Source of the DNA: Pseudomonas sp. ANT_J12
GTDB lineage: Bacteria; Pseudomonadota; Gammaproteobacteria; Pseudomonadales; Pseudomonadaceae
NCBI RefSeq assembly: GCF_008370045.1
Contig: NZ_VOBN01000005.1
Location: 344,673 to 408,672 of the forward strand
DNA: 64,000 bases
Reading direction: 5' to 3'
Part shown: in pieces, positions 24,088 through 32,560 of the stretch
Numbering within the stretch: the first letter of the stretch is position 1
How the letters are laid out: each line of letters starts with the position of its first letter
The notes under the pieces: model-generated
Told to the model about the DNA's origin: nothing
Seen by the model: only the letters and a program-made list of their open reading frames with translations
The model's database searches: none
Translations under genes and position numbers: made by a program

Positions 24088-25890
24088 ATGACCGACTCCA
24101 GTCTCTCCGCAAGCCCATCGAGCTTGAAAATCTACTTCCGTCTGCTCGGCTATGTCCGGCCGTATATCAGCCTGTTCCTGATCAGCATTGTAGGCTTTCT
24201 GATTTTCGCCTCGACGCAGCCAATGCTCGGCTACATCCTCAAGTACTTCGTCGATGGCCTGTCCAATCCGGAGGCCGTGCTGTTTCCGACCGTGCCCTAC
24301 CTGCGCGACCTGCAACTGCTGCAGGCGGTCCCGTTGCTGATCATCCTGATCGCGGCGTGGCAAGGTTTCGGTTCCTACCTGGGCAACTACTTCCTGGCCA
24401 AGGTTTCCCTCGGGCTGGTCCATGACCTGCGGGTGCAGTTGTTCAACAACCTGCTGGTCCTGCCGAACCGGTATTTCGACAAGCATAACTCGGGTCATCT
24501 GATTTCGCGTATCACCTTCAACGTGACCATGGTCACCGGGGCGGCCACAGATGCGATCAAGGTCGTAATCCGTGAAGGCATGACGGTGATCTTCCTGTTC
24601 TCCTCGCTGCTGTTCATGAACTGGAAGCTGACGCTGGTGATGATCGCGATCCTGCCGCTGATCGCCGTCATGGTGCGCACCGCGAGCAAGAAATTCCGCA
24701 AGCAAAGCAAGAAGATCCAGGCCGCCATGGGCGACGTGACCCACGTGTCGTCGGAGACGATCCAGGGCTATCGCGTGGTCCGCAGCTTTGGCGGCGAAGT
24801 CTACGAGCAGAAACGCTTCCTGGCCGCCAGCCAGGGCAACACCGACAAGCAATTGCGCATGACCCGTACCGGCGCGATCTACACGCCGCTGCTGCAACTG
24901 GTGATCTACTCCGCCATGGCGGTGCTGATGTTCCTGGTGCTGTACCTGCGTGGCGATGCTTCGGCCGGTGACATGATTGCCTACATCACCCTGGCCGGCC
25001 TGCTGCCCAAGCCGATCCGCCAGTTGTCCGAAGTCAGCTCGACCATCCAGAAAGGCGTGGCCGGTGCCGAGAGCATTTTCGAACAGCTGGATGTCGAGCC
25101 GGAAATCGATACCGGCACCATTGAGCGCGATGCGGTCACTGGTCGCCTGGACGTGCGCCACTTGAGCTTCACCTACCCGGACACCGATCGCCAGGTCCTC
25201 AACGACATCAGCTTCTCGGTTGAACCGGGGCAGATGGTGGCGCTGGTAGGGCGCTCGGGCAGCGGCAAGTCGACCCTGGCCAACCTGATCCCGCGCTTCT
25301 ATCACCACGACAAGGGCGAGATCCTGATCGATGGTGTTGAAGTCGAACAATACAAGCTGTTGAACCTGCGCAAGCACATCGCCCAGGTCACCCAGCATGT
25401 GACGCTGTTCAGCGACACCGTGGCCAATAACATCGCCTACGGCGATCTGGCCGGCGCGCCCCGTGAAGACATCGAGAAAGCGGCGAAAGACGCTTATGCC
25501 ATGGACTTCATCGCGCAGTTGCCCGAAGGCCTGGACACTCAGGTCGGCGAGAACGGCGTGTTGCTGTCCGGCGGTCAGCGCCAGCGCCTGGCCATTGCCC
25601 GGGCACTGCTCAAGAACGCACCGCTGTTGATCCTCGACGAAGCCACTTCGGCCCTTGATACCGAATCCGAGCGGCATATCCAGGCAGCACTGGACCAGGT
25701 CATGAAAGGCCGGACCACCCTGGTGATCGCTCACCGTCTGTCGACCATCGAGAAGGCTGACCTGATTCTGGTCATGGACCAGGGCCGGATCGTCGAGCGC
25801 GGCACCCATGCCGAGTTGCTTGCACAGAACGGCTACTATGCCCGCTTGAACGCCATGGGCCTCGACGCCCCGGCAGAAGACATCGCCTGA
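24088..25890 (+). CDS. msbA: Lipid A export ABC transporter (MsbA)
   Basis: A 600-residue half-transporter that flips core-lipid A across the inner membrane. The N-terminal ABC exporter membrane domain (about 1-330, six helices) is followed by an ATPase domain with Walker A GRSGSGKST, signature LSGGQRQRLAIARA, Walker B LLILDEATSALD and H-loop IAHRLST. It corresponds to PAO1 PA4997. It is divergent from the O-antigen ligase, so the two LPS maturation steps are separately promoted. Tandem hairpins follow the stop codon. Confidence 0.96.
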   Translation: MTDSSLSASPSSLKIYFRLLGYVRPYISLFLISIVGFLIFASTQPMLGYILKYFVDGLSNPEAVLFPTVPYLRDLQLLQAVPLLIILIAAWQGFGSYLGNYFLAKVSLGLVHDLRVQLFNNLLVLPNRYFDKHNSGHLISRITFNVTMVTGAATDAIKVVIREGMTVIFLFSSLLFMNWKLTLVMIAILPLIAVMVRTASKKFRKQSKKIQAAMGDVTHVSSETIQGYRVVRSFGGEVYEQKRFLAASQGNTDKQLRMTRTGAIYTPLLQLVIYSAMAVLMFLVLYLRGDASAGDMIAYITLAGLLPKPIRQLSEVSSTIQKGVAGAESIFEQLDVEPEIDTGTIERDAVTGRLDVRHLSFTYPDTDRQVLNDISFSVEPGQMVALVGRSGSGKSTLANLIPRFYHHDKGEILIDGVEVEQYKLLNLRKHIAQVTQHVTLFSDTVANNIAYGDLAGAPREDIEKAAKDAYAMDFIAQLPEGLDTQVGENGVLLSGGQRQRLAIARALLKNAPLLILDEATSALDTESERHIQAALDQVMKGRTTLVIAHRLSTIEKADLILVMDQGRIVERGTHAELLAQNGYYARLNAMGLDAPAEDIA

Positions 25891-25897
25891 CCTGCGC

Positions 25898-25948
25898 GAG
25901 GGTGAGCGTGTCTCACCCTCGTTCACCGCAAGTGCAAGGCTTGCGGTG
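25898..25948 (+). terminator. Tandem hairpins after msbA
   Basis: GAGGGTGAG-CGTGT-CTCACCCTC (25898-25920) and CACCGCAAG-N7-CTTGCGGTG (25924-25948) are two perfect 9-bp stems in a row. The second is followed by only a weak T-rich stretch (ATTTGT), so the pair may terminate imperfectly or protect the mRNA end. Confidence 0.6.
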
Positions 25949-26074
25949 ATTTGTATCGGCATGCTTACCCGTCTTGACCAAACCTGAATAAATCTCTGCG
26001 CCGCGCTTGTTAAGGTTCCTGAACGAACTTCTGACTTTCATCGAGGGGGTCATCCCCGTCGCGCGGGTACTGTC

Positions 26075-26779
26075 ATGTTGCAACGCTATCTCTGGAAACT
26101 GTTGCCCAAGCAGCAGCGGGCCTTCCTGCTGGGACGCCTGTCGGTCGTCGATCGCCAGGTTGTGAACAAGTCGATGTCAGCCAATCTGCAATTCCCCCCG
26201 TCCTTCGCCCGGCACGCCTGCCTGTTCATCCACGTCCCTAAATGCGCCGGAAGCAGTGTATGTGCCGCGCTATTCGACGACTGGAGCCCCGGGCATTTGC
26301 CGTTGTACTGGTACGAAGAGCAATTTCCCGAGGCGTTTGCCGCCAGTTTCAAGTTCGCCTTCGTTCGCGATCCGCTGGAAAGGGCCTACTCGGCTTACGC
26401 ATTTCTGCGCGGCAATGAGCTGGGTCGGCGCGATCACGCTGCGCAGAAACTGGTCAATCAGTACCGCGACTTCGATGACTTCGTGGCGCGTTGGCTGCAT
26501 CCGGAGACGATTGGCCGACAACTGCATTTTGCCGCGCAAACGGATTTTCTCACCGATTCCCTGGGGCATCTGGCCTTGGACTTTATCGGCTATCAAGAAC
26601 ATCTGGCGCGGGATTTTGCGCTGGTTTGCGAGCAGTTGAAGCATCCGGTGGCGCTGCCCCATATCAACAGTTCGCAGCAGCGTCAGCCCAGGCTGGCCCG
26701 TGACTTCTGTTCGGTGCGGACCCGTCGCCTGGTGCGCCGGGTTTATCAGCGCGATTACGAGATGCTCGGCTATGAATGA
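26075..26779 (+). CDS. Sulfotransferase family protein
   Basis: A 234-residue cytosolic sulfotransferase-2-like protein. The 5'-phosphosulfate-binding loop is FIHVPKCAGSSV (residues 51-62) and the 3'-phosphate motif is FVRDPLERAYSAY (96-108). Such enzymes move sulfate from PAPS to a sugar or other acceptor. The next gene, ten bases on, encodes the enzyme that makes PAPS, so the two form a module. Location in an LPS locus points to sulfation of a surface glycan or lipid. I know no equivalent here in PAO1. The ribosome-binding site before the ATG is weak. Confidence 0.82.
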   Translation: MLQRYLWKLLPKQQRAFLLGRLSVVDRQVVNKSMSANLQFPPSFARHACLFIHVPKCAGSSVCAALFDDWSPGHLPLYWYEEQFPEAFAASFKFAFVRDPLERAYSAYAFLRGNELGRRDHAAQKLVNQYRDFDDFVARWLHPETIGRQLHFAAQTDFLTDSLGHLALDFIGYQEHLARDFALVCEQLKHPVALPHINSSQQRQPRLARDFCSVRTRRLVRRVYQRDYEMLGYE

Positions 26780-26789
26780 GGCCCCGTCG

Positions 26790-27383
26790 ATGTCAGCACC
26801 CATGCCTGGGATTCGCCCCTATGGATTGGCGCTGTCGAGCCAGGCCCGGGCCGCGCTCAAGTCCCAGCGTCCGCGTTGCCTCTGGTTGACCGGGTTGTCC
26901 GGGGCGGGCAAGTCGACGCTGGCCAATGCCCTGGAGCTGCAACTCAATCAACGTGGCCTGCACACCTTTATCCTCGATGGCGACAACCTGCGCGGCGGCC
27001 TGTGCAGCGATTTGGGGATGGGGGCTGATTGTCGCCGGGAAAACATTCGGCGTATGGCCGAGGTGGCGCGGCTGATGGTCGATGCCGGGCTGATTGTGAT
27101 CGTGGCGGCGATCTCGCCGTTTCGCGCCGAGCGTGAGGCGGCGCGGCAGCTGTTCGCCGAAGATGACTTCATCGAGGTCTACGTGAGCACGTCCTTCGCG
27201 GTCTGCGCGCAACGCGACCCCAAGGGTTTGTATCAGGCCGCCCTGCAAGGCCGGATCAAGGACTTCACCGGCATCGACAGCCCGTATGAACCACCGCTGA
27301 GCGCAGAGTGCGAGATCGACACGCAGCGGCTGGCGCTGGAAGACGCCTGCGCTCGGCTATCGAGTTTTTTGCTCAATAAATGA
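26790..27383 (+). CDS. cysC: Adenylyl-sulfate (APS) kinase
   Basis: Phosphorylates APS to PAPS with ATP. The 197-residue product has the P-loop GLSGAGKST (35-43) and LDGDNLRGGL (62-71), which fits stand-alone CysC proteins. I prefer the ATG at 26790 because TGAGG lies eight bases upstream; ATG 26772, overlapping the sulfotransferase stop region, is also in frame and would add six residues. In pseudomonads APS kinase for assimilation is usually fused in CysNC, so a free-standing copy beside a sulfotransferase is better explained as a dedicated PAPS supply. Confidence 0.85.
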   Translation: MSAPMPGIRPYGLALSSQARAALKSQRPRCLWLTGLSGAGKSTLANALELQLNQRGLHTFILDGDNLRGGLCSDLGMGADCRRENIRRMAEVARLMVDAGLIVIVAAISPFRAEREAARQLFAEDDFIEVYVSTSFAVCAQRDPKGLYQAALQGRIKDFTGIDSPYEPPLSAECEIDTQRLALEDACARLSSFLLNK

Positions 27384-27445
27384 TCAAAAAAACCTGTCAA
27401 TTCATCCTGTTGCAGCCGTCGCGCAAGCCTGCGCCAACCCTGTGG

Positions 27446-27451
27446 TAATAT
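27446..27451 (+). promoter_or_regulatory. Possible -10 element for hldE
   Basis: TAATAT follows TGTGG 35 bp upstream of the hldE start, in a short A+T-richer patch. There is no clear -35 box. Confidence 0.35.
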
Positions 27452-27485
27452 CGCGCCCCTGTTCATTTTGTATGTGGGTTGCTCC

Positions 27486-28907
27486 ATGAAGTTGTCCATG
27501 CCGCGATTCGATCAAGCCCCTGTCTTGGTGGTCGGCGATGTCATGCTCGACCGTTACTGGCATGGTGGTACCTCACGGATTTCCCCTGAGGCGCCGGTGC
27601 CGGTGGTCAAGGTCGAGCAAATCGAGGACCGCCCGGGCGGTGCCGCCAACGTTGCCCTTAACATTGCCGCCCTCGGCGCCCCGGCCTCGCTGGTCGGTGT
27701 GACCGGCGACGACGAAGCCGCCGACAGCCTGGCCAACAGCCTCAAGGGCGCTGGTGTGCGGGCGTTGTTCCAGCGCATCGCGCACCAGCCGACCATCGTC
27801 AAGCTGCGGGTCATGAGCCGTCACCAGCAACTGCTGCGGATCGACTTCGAAGAACCCTTCGCCACCGACGCCCTGGCGCTGGGCGAACAGGTTGAAGAAC
27901 TGCTCGAAGGCATCAAGGTGCTGGTGCTGTCCGACTACGGCAAAGGCGCGCTGAAAAACCATCAGGTGCTGATCCAGGCCGCCCGTGCCCGTGGCATTCC
28001 GGTGCTGGCCGATCCCAAGGGCAAGGATTTCTCGATCTACCGCGGTGCGAGCCTGATCACCCCGAACCTCAGCGAATTCGAAGCCATCGTCGGCGGTTGC
28101 GCCGATGAGCACGAACTGGTGAGCAAGGGCGCGACCCTGATGCACGACCTCGACCTCGGCGCCTTGCTGGTGACCCGTGGCGAACACGGCATGACATTGT
28201 TGCGCCCGGATCATCCGGCGCTGCACCTGCCGGCCCGCGCCCGTGAAGTGTTCGACGTGACCGGCGCCGGCGACACGGTGATTTCGACCCTGGCGGCGGC
28301 GATTGCCGCTGGCGAAGAACTGCCCCACGCGGTGGCCCTGGCCAACCTGGCGGCGGGCATTGTGGTGGGCAAGCTCGGTACGGCGTGCATCAGCGCACCG
28401 GAACTGCGCCGCGCCATCCAGCGTGAAGAAGGTTCCGAGCGCGGTGTGCTCGGTCTTGAGCAATTGCTGCTGGCAGTCGACGATGCCCGTGCGCATAACG
28501 AGAAGATCGTCTTCACCAACGGCTGCTTCGACATTCTGCATGCCGGCCACGTGACCTACCTTGAGCAGGCGCGGGCCCAGGGCGATCGTCTGATCGTCGC
28601 AGTCAACGACGATGCCTCGGTAAGCCGCTTGAAAGGGCCGGGTCGCCCGATCAACAGCGTTGACCGGCGCATGGCGGTACTGGCCGGTCTGGGCGCAGTG
28701 GATTGGGTCATCAGCTTCCCTGAAGGCACCCCGGAAAACCTGCTGCGCGAGGTCAAGCCGGACGTGTTGGTCAAGGGCGGGGATTACGGGATCGACCAAG
28801 TGGTCGGCGCAGACATCGTCAGCGCTTACGGCGGCACGGTGAAAGTGTTGGGGCTGGTGGAAAACAGCTCGACCACGGCGATTGTCGAGAAGATCCGCAA
28901 TAACTGA
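27486..28907 (+). CDS. hldE: Bifunctional heptose-7-phosphate kinase/heptose-1-phosphate adenylyltransferase
   Basis: Makes ADP-D-glycero-D-manno-heptose, the precursor used by WaaF/WaaC. The 473 residues contain an N-terminal PfkB/ribokinase domain (VLVVGDVMLDRYW; DVTGAGDTV anion hole with catalytic Asp) and a C-terminal cytidylyltransferase-like domain (FTNGCFDILHAGHVTYL). MKLSMPRF, preceded by the sequence GGGTTGCTCC, is the family start; an in-frame upstream start adds six residues with no family match. It is PA4996 in PAO1 and completes the heptose supply for this core locus. Confidence 0.95.
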   Translation: MKLSMPRFDQAPVLVVGDVMLDRYWHGGTSRISPEAPVPVVKVEQIEDRPGGAANVALNIAALGAPASLVGVTGDDEAADSLANSLKGAGVRALFQRIAHQPTIVKLRVMSRHQQLLRIDFEEPFATDALALGEQVEELLEGIKVLVLSDYGKGALKNHQVLIQAARARGIPVLADPKGKDFSIYRGASLITPNLSEFEAIVGGCADEHELVSKGATLMHDLDLGALLVTRGEHGMTLLRPDHPALHLPARAREVFDVTGAGDTVISTLAAAIAAGEELPHAVALANLAAGIVVGKLGTACISAPELRRAIQREEGSERGVLGLEQLLLAVDDARAHNEKIVFTNGCFDILHAGHVTYLEQARAQGDRLIVAVNDDASVSRLKGPGRPINSVDRRMAVLAGLGAVDWVISFPEGTPENLLREVKPDVLVKGGDYGIDQVVGADIVSAYGGTVKVLGLVENSSTTAIVEKIRNN

Positions 28908-28914
28908 CTGCGGT

Positions 28915-29023
28915 TGATCGTTCCCACGCTCTGCGTGGGAATGCCTCAATGGACGCTCTGCGTCCGCTGTTGGGACGCGGAGCGTCCCGGGCTGCATTCC
29001 CACGCGGAGCGTGGGAACGATCA
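28915..29023. repeat. TGATCGTTCCCACGC-type inverted repeat element
   Basis: TGATCGTTCCCACGCTCTGC at the left end and the inverted version CGGAGCGTGGGAACGATCA at the right end enclose an inner GGACGC/GCGTCC inverted pair; total 109 bp. The same element recurs at 51066-51202 and as a right half at 38860-38887. It is a dispersed Pseudomonas intergenic repeat. Here it separates convergent genes and could act as a bidirectional terminator. Confidence 0.8.
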
Positions 29024-29024
29024 A

Positions 29025-29993
29025 TCAAGAGCCGACTTTCTTGCGCGGCACGATTTTCTTCAGCAGTTGCTTCGCCTTCCCCCGCAACCGCGCCAACCCC
29101 GAATCTTTTCCCGGTGGCGCCAGCCCTTGCTGGCGCACCCAATCCTTCCAGCGAATCCGTTCATCGCGCACCAGCCAGCCTTCCTGCTGGGCAAAGCTCT
29201 CCGCCAGGTACAACCCACGCGTACTCGCCGGGTACAGCTGATCCTTTTTCAGCGTGTAGAGCTCAGCCATCGGCTGGCCATCCTCCAGGGGCATCAAGTA
29301 CAAGTCTGGACGCTTGCGGTCCAGCCGCGCCACCAGTTGATCGCCCTCCAGGCGCTCGTCGACATGAAACAGGCTCAGGGATTTGGCTTCCTTGGGCACG
29401 TCCAGGCGCAAGTCGTAGATCAGTTGCAACGAAGCGGTTGGCAAATGCACGTAAGCCCGAGGCCGTTCGATCAACTGCATATTGGCGCAACGCACCGGTC
29501 GCGCCGCGCCGGACAGCGGCGTCAGGCGAAACGGCAGGGCTTCGCGATAATGCAGGGCGGACGAGTAGGGCGCAGGTAGCCAGGTGTCATTGAAACGCCC
29601 GGTCAACCAGCCTTCCGGGGTTTCCAGCAGGCACTCTTCGGCAATCTCCTGGATCGCCGTGTGCAGCGGCAGGTTCAGCTCGTGGGCCGGCACGTAACCG
29701 GAAATCAGCTTGAGCACCACGTCGCCACGGTCTTGCCGACGCTGGCGCACCAGCACCCAGTAATCGCGATTCTGCCAATGCAGGGTCAGGCGCACGGAGA
29801 CCCCGAGATTGGCCAGTTCCAGGGCAAAGCGCTCGGTGTCGGCCACGGCCACCGGGCGGCGACGTTGCAGGGTCTGGGAGAAATTGAGCGGCATCCCGAC
29901 GCTCTGGTAACTCAAGCCTTCGGGAGTCGCTTCGACGTACAACGGCAGGGTCTTGAAGTTGCTCGGGTTCTTTCTAATGAGCGTACGCGGCAT
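29025..29993 (-). CDS. Conserved Pseudomonas protein with a degenerate Nudix-like motif
   Basis: A 322-residue soluble protein that I do not recognise by name. Residues 99-123 read GYVPAHE then QEIAEECLL, close to the Nudix box (G-x5-E-x7-REUxEExGU) but with two extra residues in the spacer, Gln for Arg and Leu for Gly. A WLVRDERIRWKDWVRQQGL segment and a basic C-terminus follow. It could be a catalytically dead or divergent Nudix-fold protein. It stands alone behind the aldo/keto reductase on the same strand. Confidence 0.65.
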   Translation of the reverse strand: MPRTLIRKNPSNFKTLPLYVEATPEGLSYQSVGMPLNFSQTLQRRRPVAVADTERFALELANLGVSVRLTLHWQNRDYWVLVRQRRQDRGDVVLKLISGYVPAHELNLPLHTAIQEIAEECLLETPEGWLTGRFNDTWLPAPYSSALHYREALPFRLTPLSGAARPVRCANMQLIERPRAYVHLPTASLQLIYDLRLDVPKEAKSLSLFHVDERLEGDQLVARLDRKRPDLYLMPLEDGQPMAELYTLKKDQLYPASTRGLYLAESFAQQEGWLVRDERIRWKDWVRQQGLAPPGKDSGLARLRGKAKQLLKKIVPRKKVGS

Positions 29994-30025
29994 GTCGGCT
30001 CCTGCTTAAGGCCGCGTGGGCGGCG

Positions 30026-30838
30026 TCAGTGACTACGAAGGACCTGGGCAACGGTCGCGACGTTGTGGGCGAGGTGCAGCGGATTGATGGTCCCGACAAT
30101 AGCACTGGCAACACCCGGATGTTGGAACAACAACTCGAAGCTGGCACGCACCGGGTCCACGCCGGGGCTCAGGCACACATGACCGCTGGCGAGGGCCTTC
30201 TTGACCAGGATCGCTTTGCCATGGGCAGCAGCATAGTCAATCACGGCTTTTTCGTTTTGTTCGTTCAGATTGTAGGTGACCATGGCGCAATCACCTTGTT
30301 CCAGAGCCTTCAAACCGCCTTCGACGGTTTTGCCGGAAAAGCCGAAGCCGCGAATCTTGCCCTCGTTCTTCAGCTCGGCCAGGGTGGCATAGACCTCGCA
30401 GTCGTTGAGGATCCTAAGGTCGTTGCCGTCGGAGTGCACCAGCACCAGGTCGATAAAATCCGTTTCCAGACGTTGCAGGCTGCGCTCCACCGACAGGCGT
30501 GTGTGGGCGGCGCTGAAGTCGTGGCTCGACTGGCCATCGACAAACTCTTCGCCGACCTTGCTCACGATCACCCAGTCCTGACGCTGGCCGCGCAACAGCG
30601 GGCCGAGGCGTTCTTCGCTGCGGCCATAGGCCGGGGCGGTGTCGATCAGGTTGATGCCCATGTCCCGGGCGAGTTTGAGCAACATGCGCGCTTCGTCATC
30701 GTCCGGGATCTGGAAACCGTTGGGATATTTCACGCCTTGGTCGCGACCGAGTTTCACGGTGCCCAGGCCCAGGGGCGAAACCAGCTGGCCGGTGCTGCCC
30801 AGCGGGCGATGCAAGTCGTGCAGGGTTTGTACGCTCAT
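30026..30838 (-). CDS. Aldo/keto reductase
   Basis: A 270-residue NADPH-dependent aldo/keto reductase. The catalytic tetrad is visible as Asp and Tyr in NLIDTAPAYG, Lys in VSKVGE and His in VLVHSDG. The C-terminal IVGTINPLHLAHNV is typical of the cofactor site. Four-base overlap with the FAD-oxidoreductase gene upstream suggests a two-gene operon, the order of PA4992-PA4991 in PAO1. Substrate unknown. Confidence 0.88.
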   Translation of the reverse strand: MSVQTLHDLHRPLGSTGQLVSPLGLGTVKLGRDQGVKYPNGFQIPDDDEARMLLKLARDMGINLIDTAPAYGRSEERLGPLLRGQRQDWVIVSKVGEEFVDGQSSHDFSAAHTRLSVERSLQRLETDFIDLVLVHSDGNDLRILNDCEVYATLAELKNEGKIRGFGFSGKTVEGGLKALEQGDCAMVTYNLNEQNEKAVIDYAAAHGKAILVKKALASGHVCLSPGVDPVRASFELLFQHPGVASAIVGTINPLHLAHNVATVAQVLRSH

Positions 30839-32010
30839 GGCAGCAGTTGCTCCCAGGCAGGGACGCCCATCGGTGGTTTCGGCAGTTCAGGCAACGGCGC
30901 CGCCGGGCCGGGTTGAATGCCGTCCCGGGCGAGGCTGGCGATGACGCGGTCGGCGAAGTCCGGCGCCAGTGCCAGTTTGGTCGGCCAGCCGACCAGCAAC
31001 CGCCCCTGTTCGGCCAGGAACGCATTGTCCGGGCGGCTCAGGCCGGTTTGCAGCGGCTCGGCGCGGTCCACGCGCAAGGTTGCCCATTGCACCGTGCTGA
31101 GGTCGATCCACGGCAGCAATTGCCCAAGTTCTTTTTGCGCGGTGGCGATTTGCTCGGCGGGTTCGCGGGCCACGCCTTCGGCTTCGGCGATGTCGCCGCC
31201 CATGTACCAGACCCACTGACCATCGGCGGCCGGGTGAGTGGTCACGGTGATGCGCGGCTTGGTGCCGCCGCCCAGGCAATGGGCGTACAGCGGTTTGAGG
31301 CTCGGGCCCTTGGCGATGATCATGTGCAACGGTCGGCGCTGCATGGCGGGTTGAGTCAGCCCCAACGCTTCGAGCAACGCGGCCGTGCCACCGCCGGCGC
31401 TGAGGACGATGCGCTGGGCGCGGATCTCGCGTCCGTCGACCTTCAGACCAACCAGAATGCCACCGTCCAGCAACGGGTCAATTGTTTGCCCGGCGAGCAA
31501 ACCGTCACCCGCCAGATCGGCCAGGCGCTGGATCAGACTCGGCACGTCGATCACCAATTCGGCCAGGCGATAGACCTTGCCCTTGAAGCGCTTGTCTTGC
31601 AGGGCTGGCGGCAGTTGATCGCCCTTGACCTGATCGACGCGGCCGCGCACGGCTTTGCTGGCGAAGAAACTGGTGAGGTTGCCGGCGATCGTGCCGGGGG
31701 ACCAGAGGTAGTGAGCTTCGGACAACAGGCGCACGCCGCTCAGGTCCAGCTCGCCGTCACCGGCCAGCGCTTCACGCCAGCGCCGTGGCATGTCGGCGAT
31801 GGCCTCCGAGGCGCCGGTCAGCGCACCGTGCAGCGCGTACTTGGCGCCGCCGTGGATGATGCCTTGGGATTTCACGCTCTGCCCGCCACCGAGGCTGGCG
31901 CTTTCCACCAGCACGGTCGAAAAACCCTGACGGCGCAGACGCGCATTCAGCCAGAGGCCGGCGACACCAGCGCCGACAATCAGAACGTCGGTGGAAATAA
32001 CGGATGGCAT
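30835..32010 (-). CDS. FAD-dependent oxidoreductase (DAO family)
   Basis: A 391-residue flavoprotein. The N-terminal dinucleotide-binding site is DVLIVGAGVAGLWLNARLRRQG (GxGxxG), followed by SQGIIHGGAKYAL, characteristic of D-amino-acid-oxidase/glycerol-3-phosphate-dehydrogenase-like enzymes. It pairs with the aldo/keto reductase and corresponds to PA4991. Substrate unknown. The gene is preceded by a short palindromic repeat and the SMR pump gene on the same strand. Confidence 0.87.
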   Translation of the reverse strand: MPSVISTDVLIVGAGVAGLWLNARLRRQGFSTVLVESASLGGGQSVKSQGIIHGGAKYALHGALTGASEAIADMPRRWREALAGDGELDLSGVRLLSEAHYLWSPGTIAGNLTSFFASKAVRGRVDQVKGDQLPPALQDKRFKGKVYRLAELVIDVPSLIQRLADLAGDGLLAGQTIDPLLDGGILVGLKVDGREIRAQRIVLSAGGGTAALLEALGLTQPAMQRRPLHMIIAKGPSLKPLYAHCLGGGTKPRITVTTHPAADGQWVWYMGGDIAEAEGVAREPAEQIATAQKELGQLLPWIDLSTVQWATLRVDRAEPLQTGLSRPDNAFLAEQGRLLVGWPTKLALAPDFADRVIASLARDGIQPGPAAPLPELPKPPMGVPAWEQLLP

Positions 32011-32032
32011 GCAGCAACCTCAGGCTAAGTGA

Positions 32033-32123
32033 AGCGGCAAGTTTCAAGCTTCAAGCCGCAAGCTGCAAGCAAGAACACATCGCGCACTTGCTTGCAGCTT
32101 ATGGCTTGTCGCTTGTAGCCGCT
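32033..32123. repeat. GCAAGC-rich inverted repeat
   Basis: AGCGGCAAGTTTCAAGC... on the left and ...GCTTGTCGCTTGTAGCCGCT on the right form an imperfect long inverted repeat built of CAAGC/GCTTG units. Related GGCAAG units occur after thiC (38711-38979). It fills the gap between two minus-strand genes and probably forms a hairpin in RNA. Confidence 0.65.
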
Positions 32124-32124
32124 C

Positions 32125-32457
32125 TTAATGCCCGGCGGTTTTGGAAAAGAGCTGGATCACGACGACACCCAACACAATCAGTCCCATCCCCAGCATCGCC
32201 GGCACATCCAGCTTCTGCCCATAGATAAACAGCGCCGCCACGCTGACCATCACAATCCCCATGCCGGCCCACACCGCGTACGCCACGCCCACCGGCACGC
32301 TGCGCACCACCAGGGTCAGCATCCAGAAGGCGATGCCGTAGCCGACGATCACCAGGATCAGCGGCAGGGGTGTGCTGAAGCCTTTGACCGCTTTCATCGA
32401 AACAGTGGCGATCACTTCGGCGCAGATGGCAATGGCCAGGTAGTAGTAGGCGGTCAT
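32125..32457 (-). CDS. emrE: Small multidrug resistance (SMR) efflux protein, EmrE-like
   Basis: A 110-residue, four-helix SMR transporter acting as an antiparallel dimer. YYYLAIAICAEVIATVSMKA carries the membrane-buried Glu used for proton/drug exchange, and YAVWAGMG and a GxxLxxxGV-type fourth helix match the EmrE branch. The ATG at 32457 with GAGG eight bases upstream gives the family N-terminus; a longer in-frame start is unlikely. It is divergent from a LysR regulator, as PA4990/PA4989. Confidence 0.9.
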   Translation of the reverse strand: MTAYYYLAIAICAEVIATVSMKAVKGFSTPLPLILVIVGYGIAFWMLTLVVRSVPVGVAYAVWAGMGIVMVSVAALFIYGQKLDVPAMLGMGLIVLGVVVIQLFSKTAGH

Positions 32458-32519
32458 GGGGTAATCCTCGAATGAAGTGTTGCTCTCTGAGGTCGGCATT
32501 CTAGAGATTCTCCAGATGC

Positions 32520-32534
32520 GGTAAAGTCATTACC
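32520..32534. promoter_or_regulatory. Inverted repeat between the SMR pump and LysR regulator genes
   Basis: GGTAA-AGTCA-TTACC is a perfect inverted repeat midway in the 103-bp divergent gap. Its position suits a LysR-type binding site controlling both genes. The regulator-site link is inferred from position only. Confidence 0.45.
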
Positions 32535-32560
32535 TATCTGCCGTAGAGATGGGTTGAGCC

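Noticed and set aside
22066..25962. A single 1298-codon open frame on the minus strand spanning waaL and the whole of msbA antisense
   Set aside because: Only the last 621 codons encode a recognisable protein; the rest lies antisense to msbA and is low-complexity His/Gln/Asp-rich sequence typical of high-G+C shadow frames.
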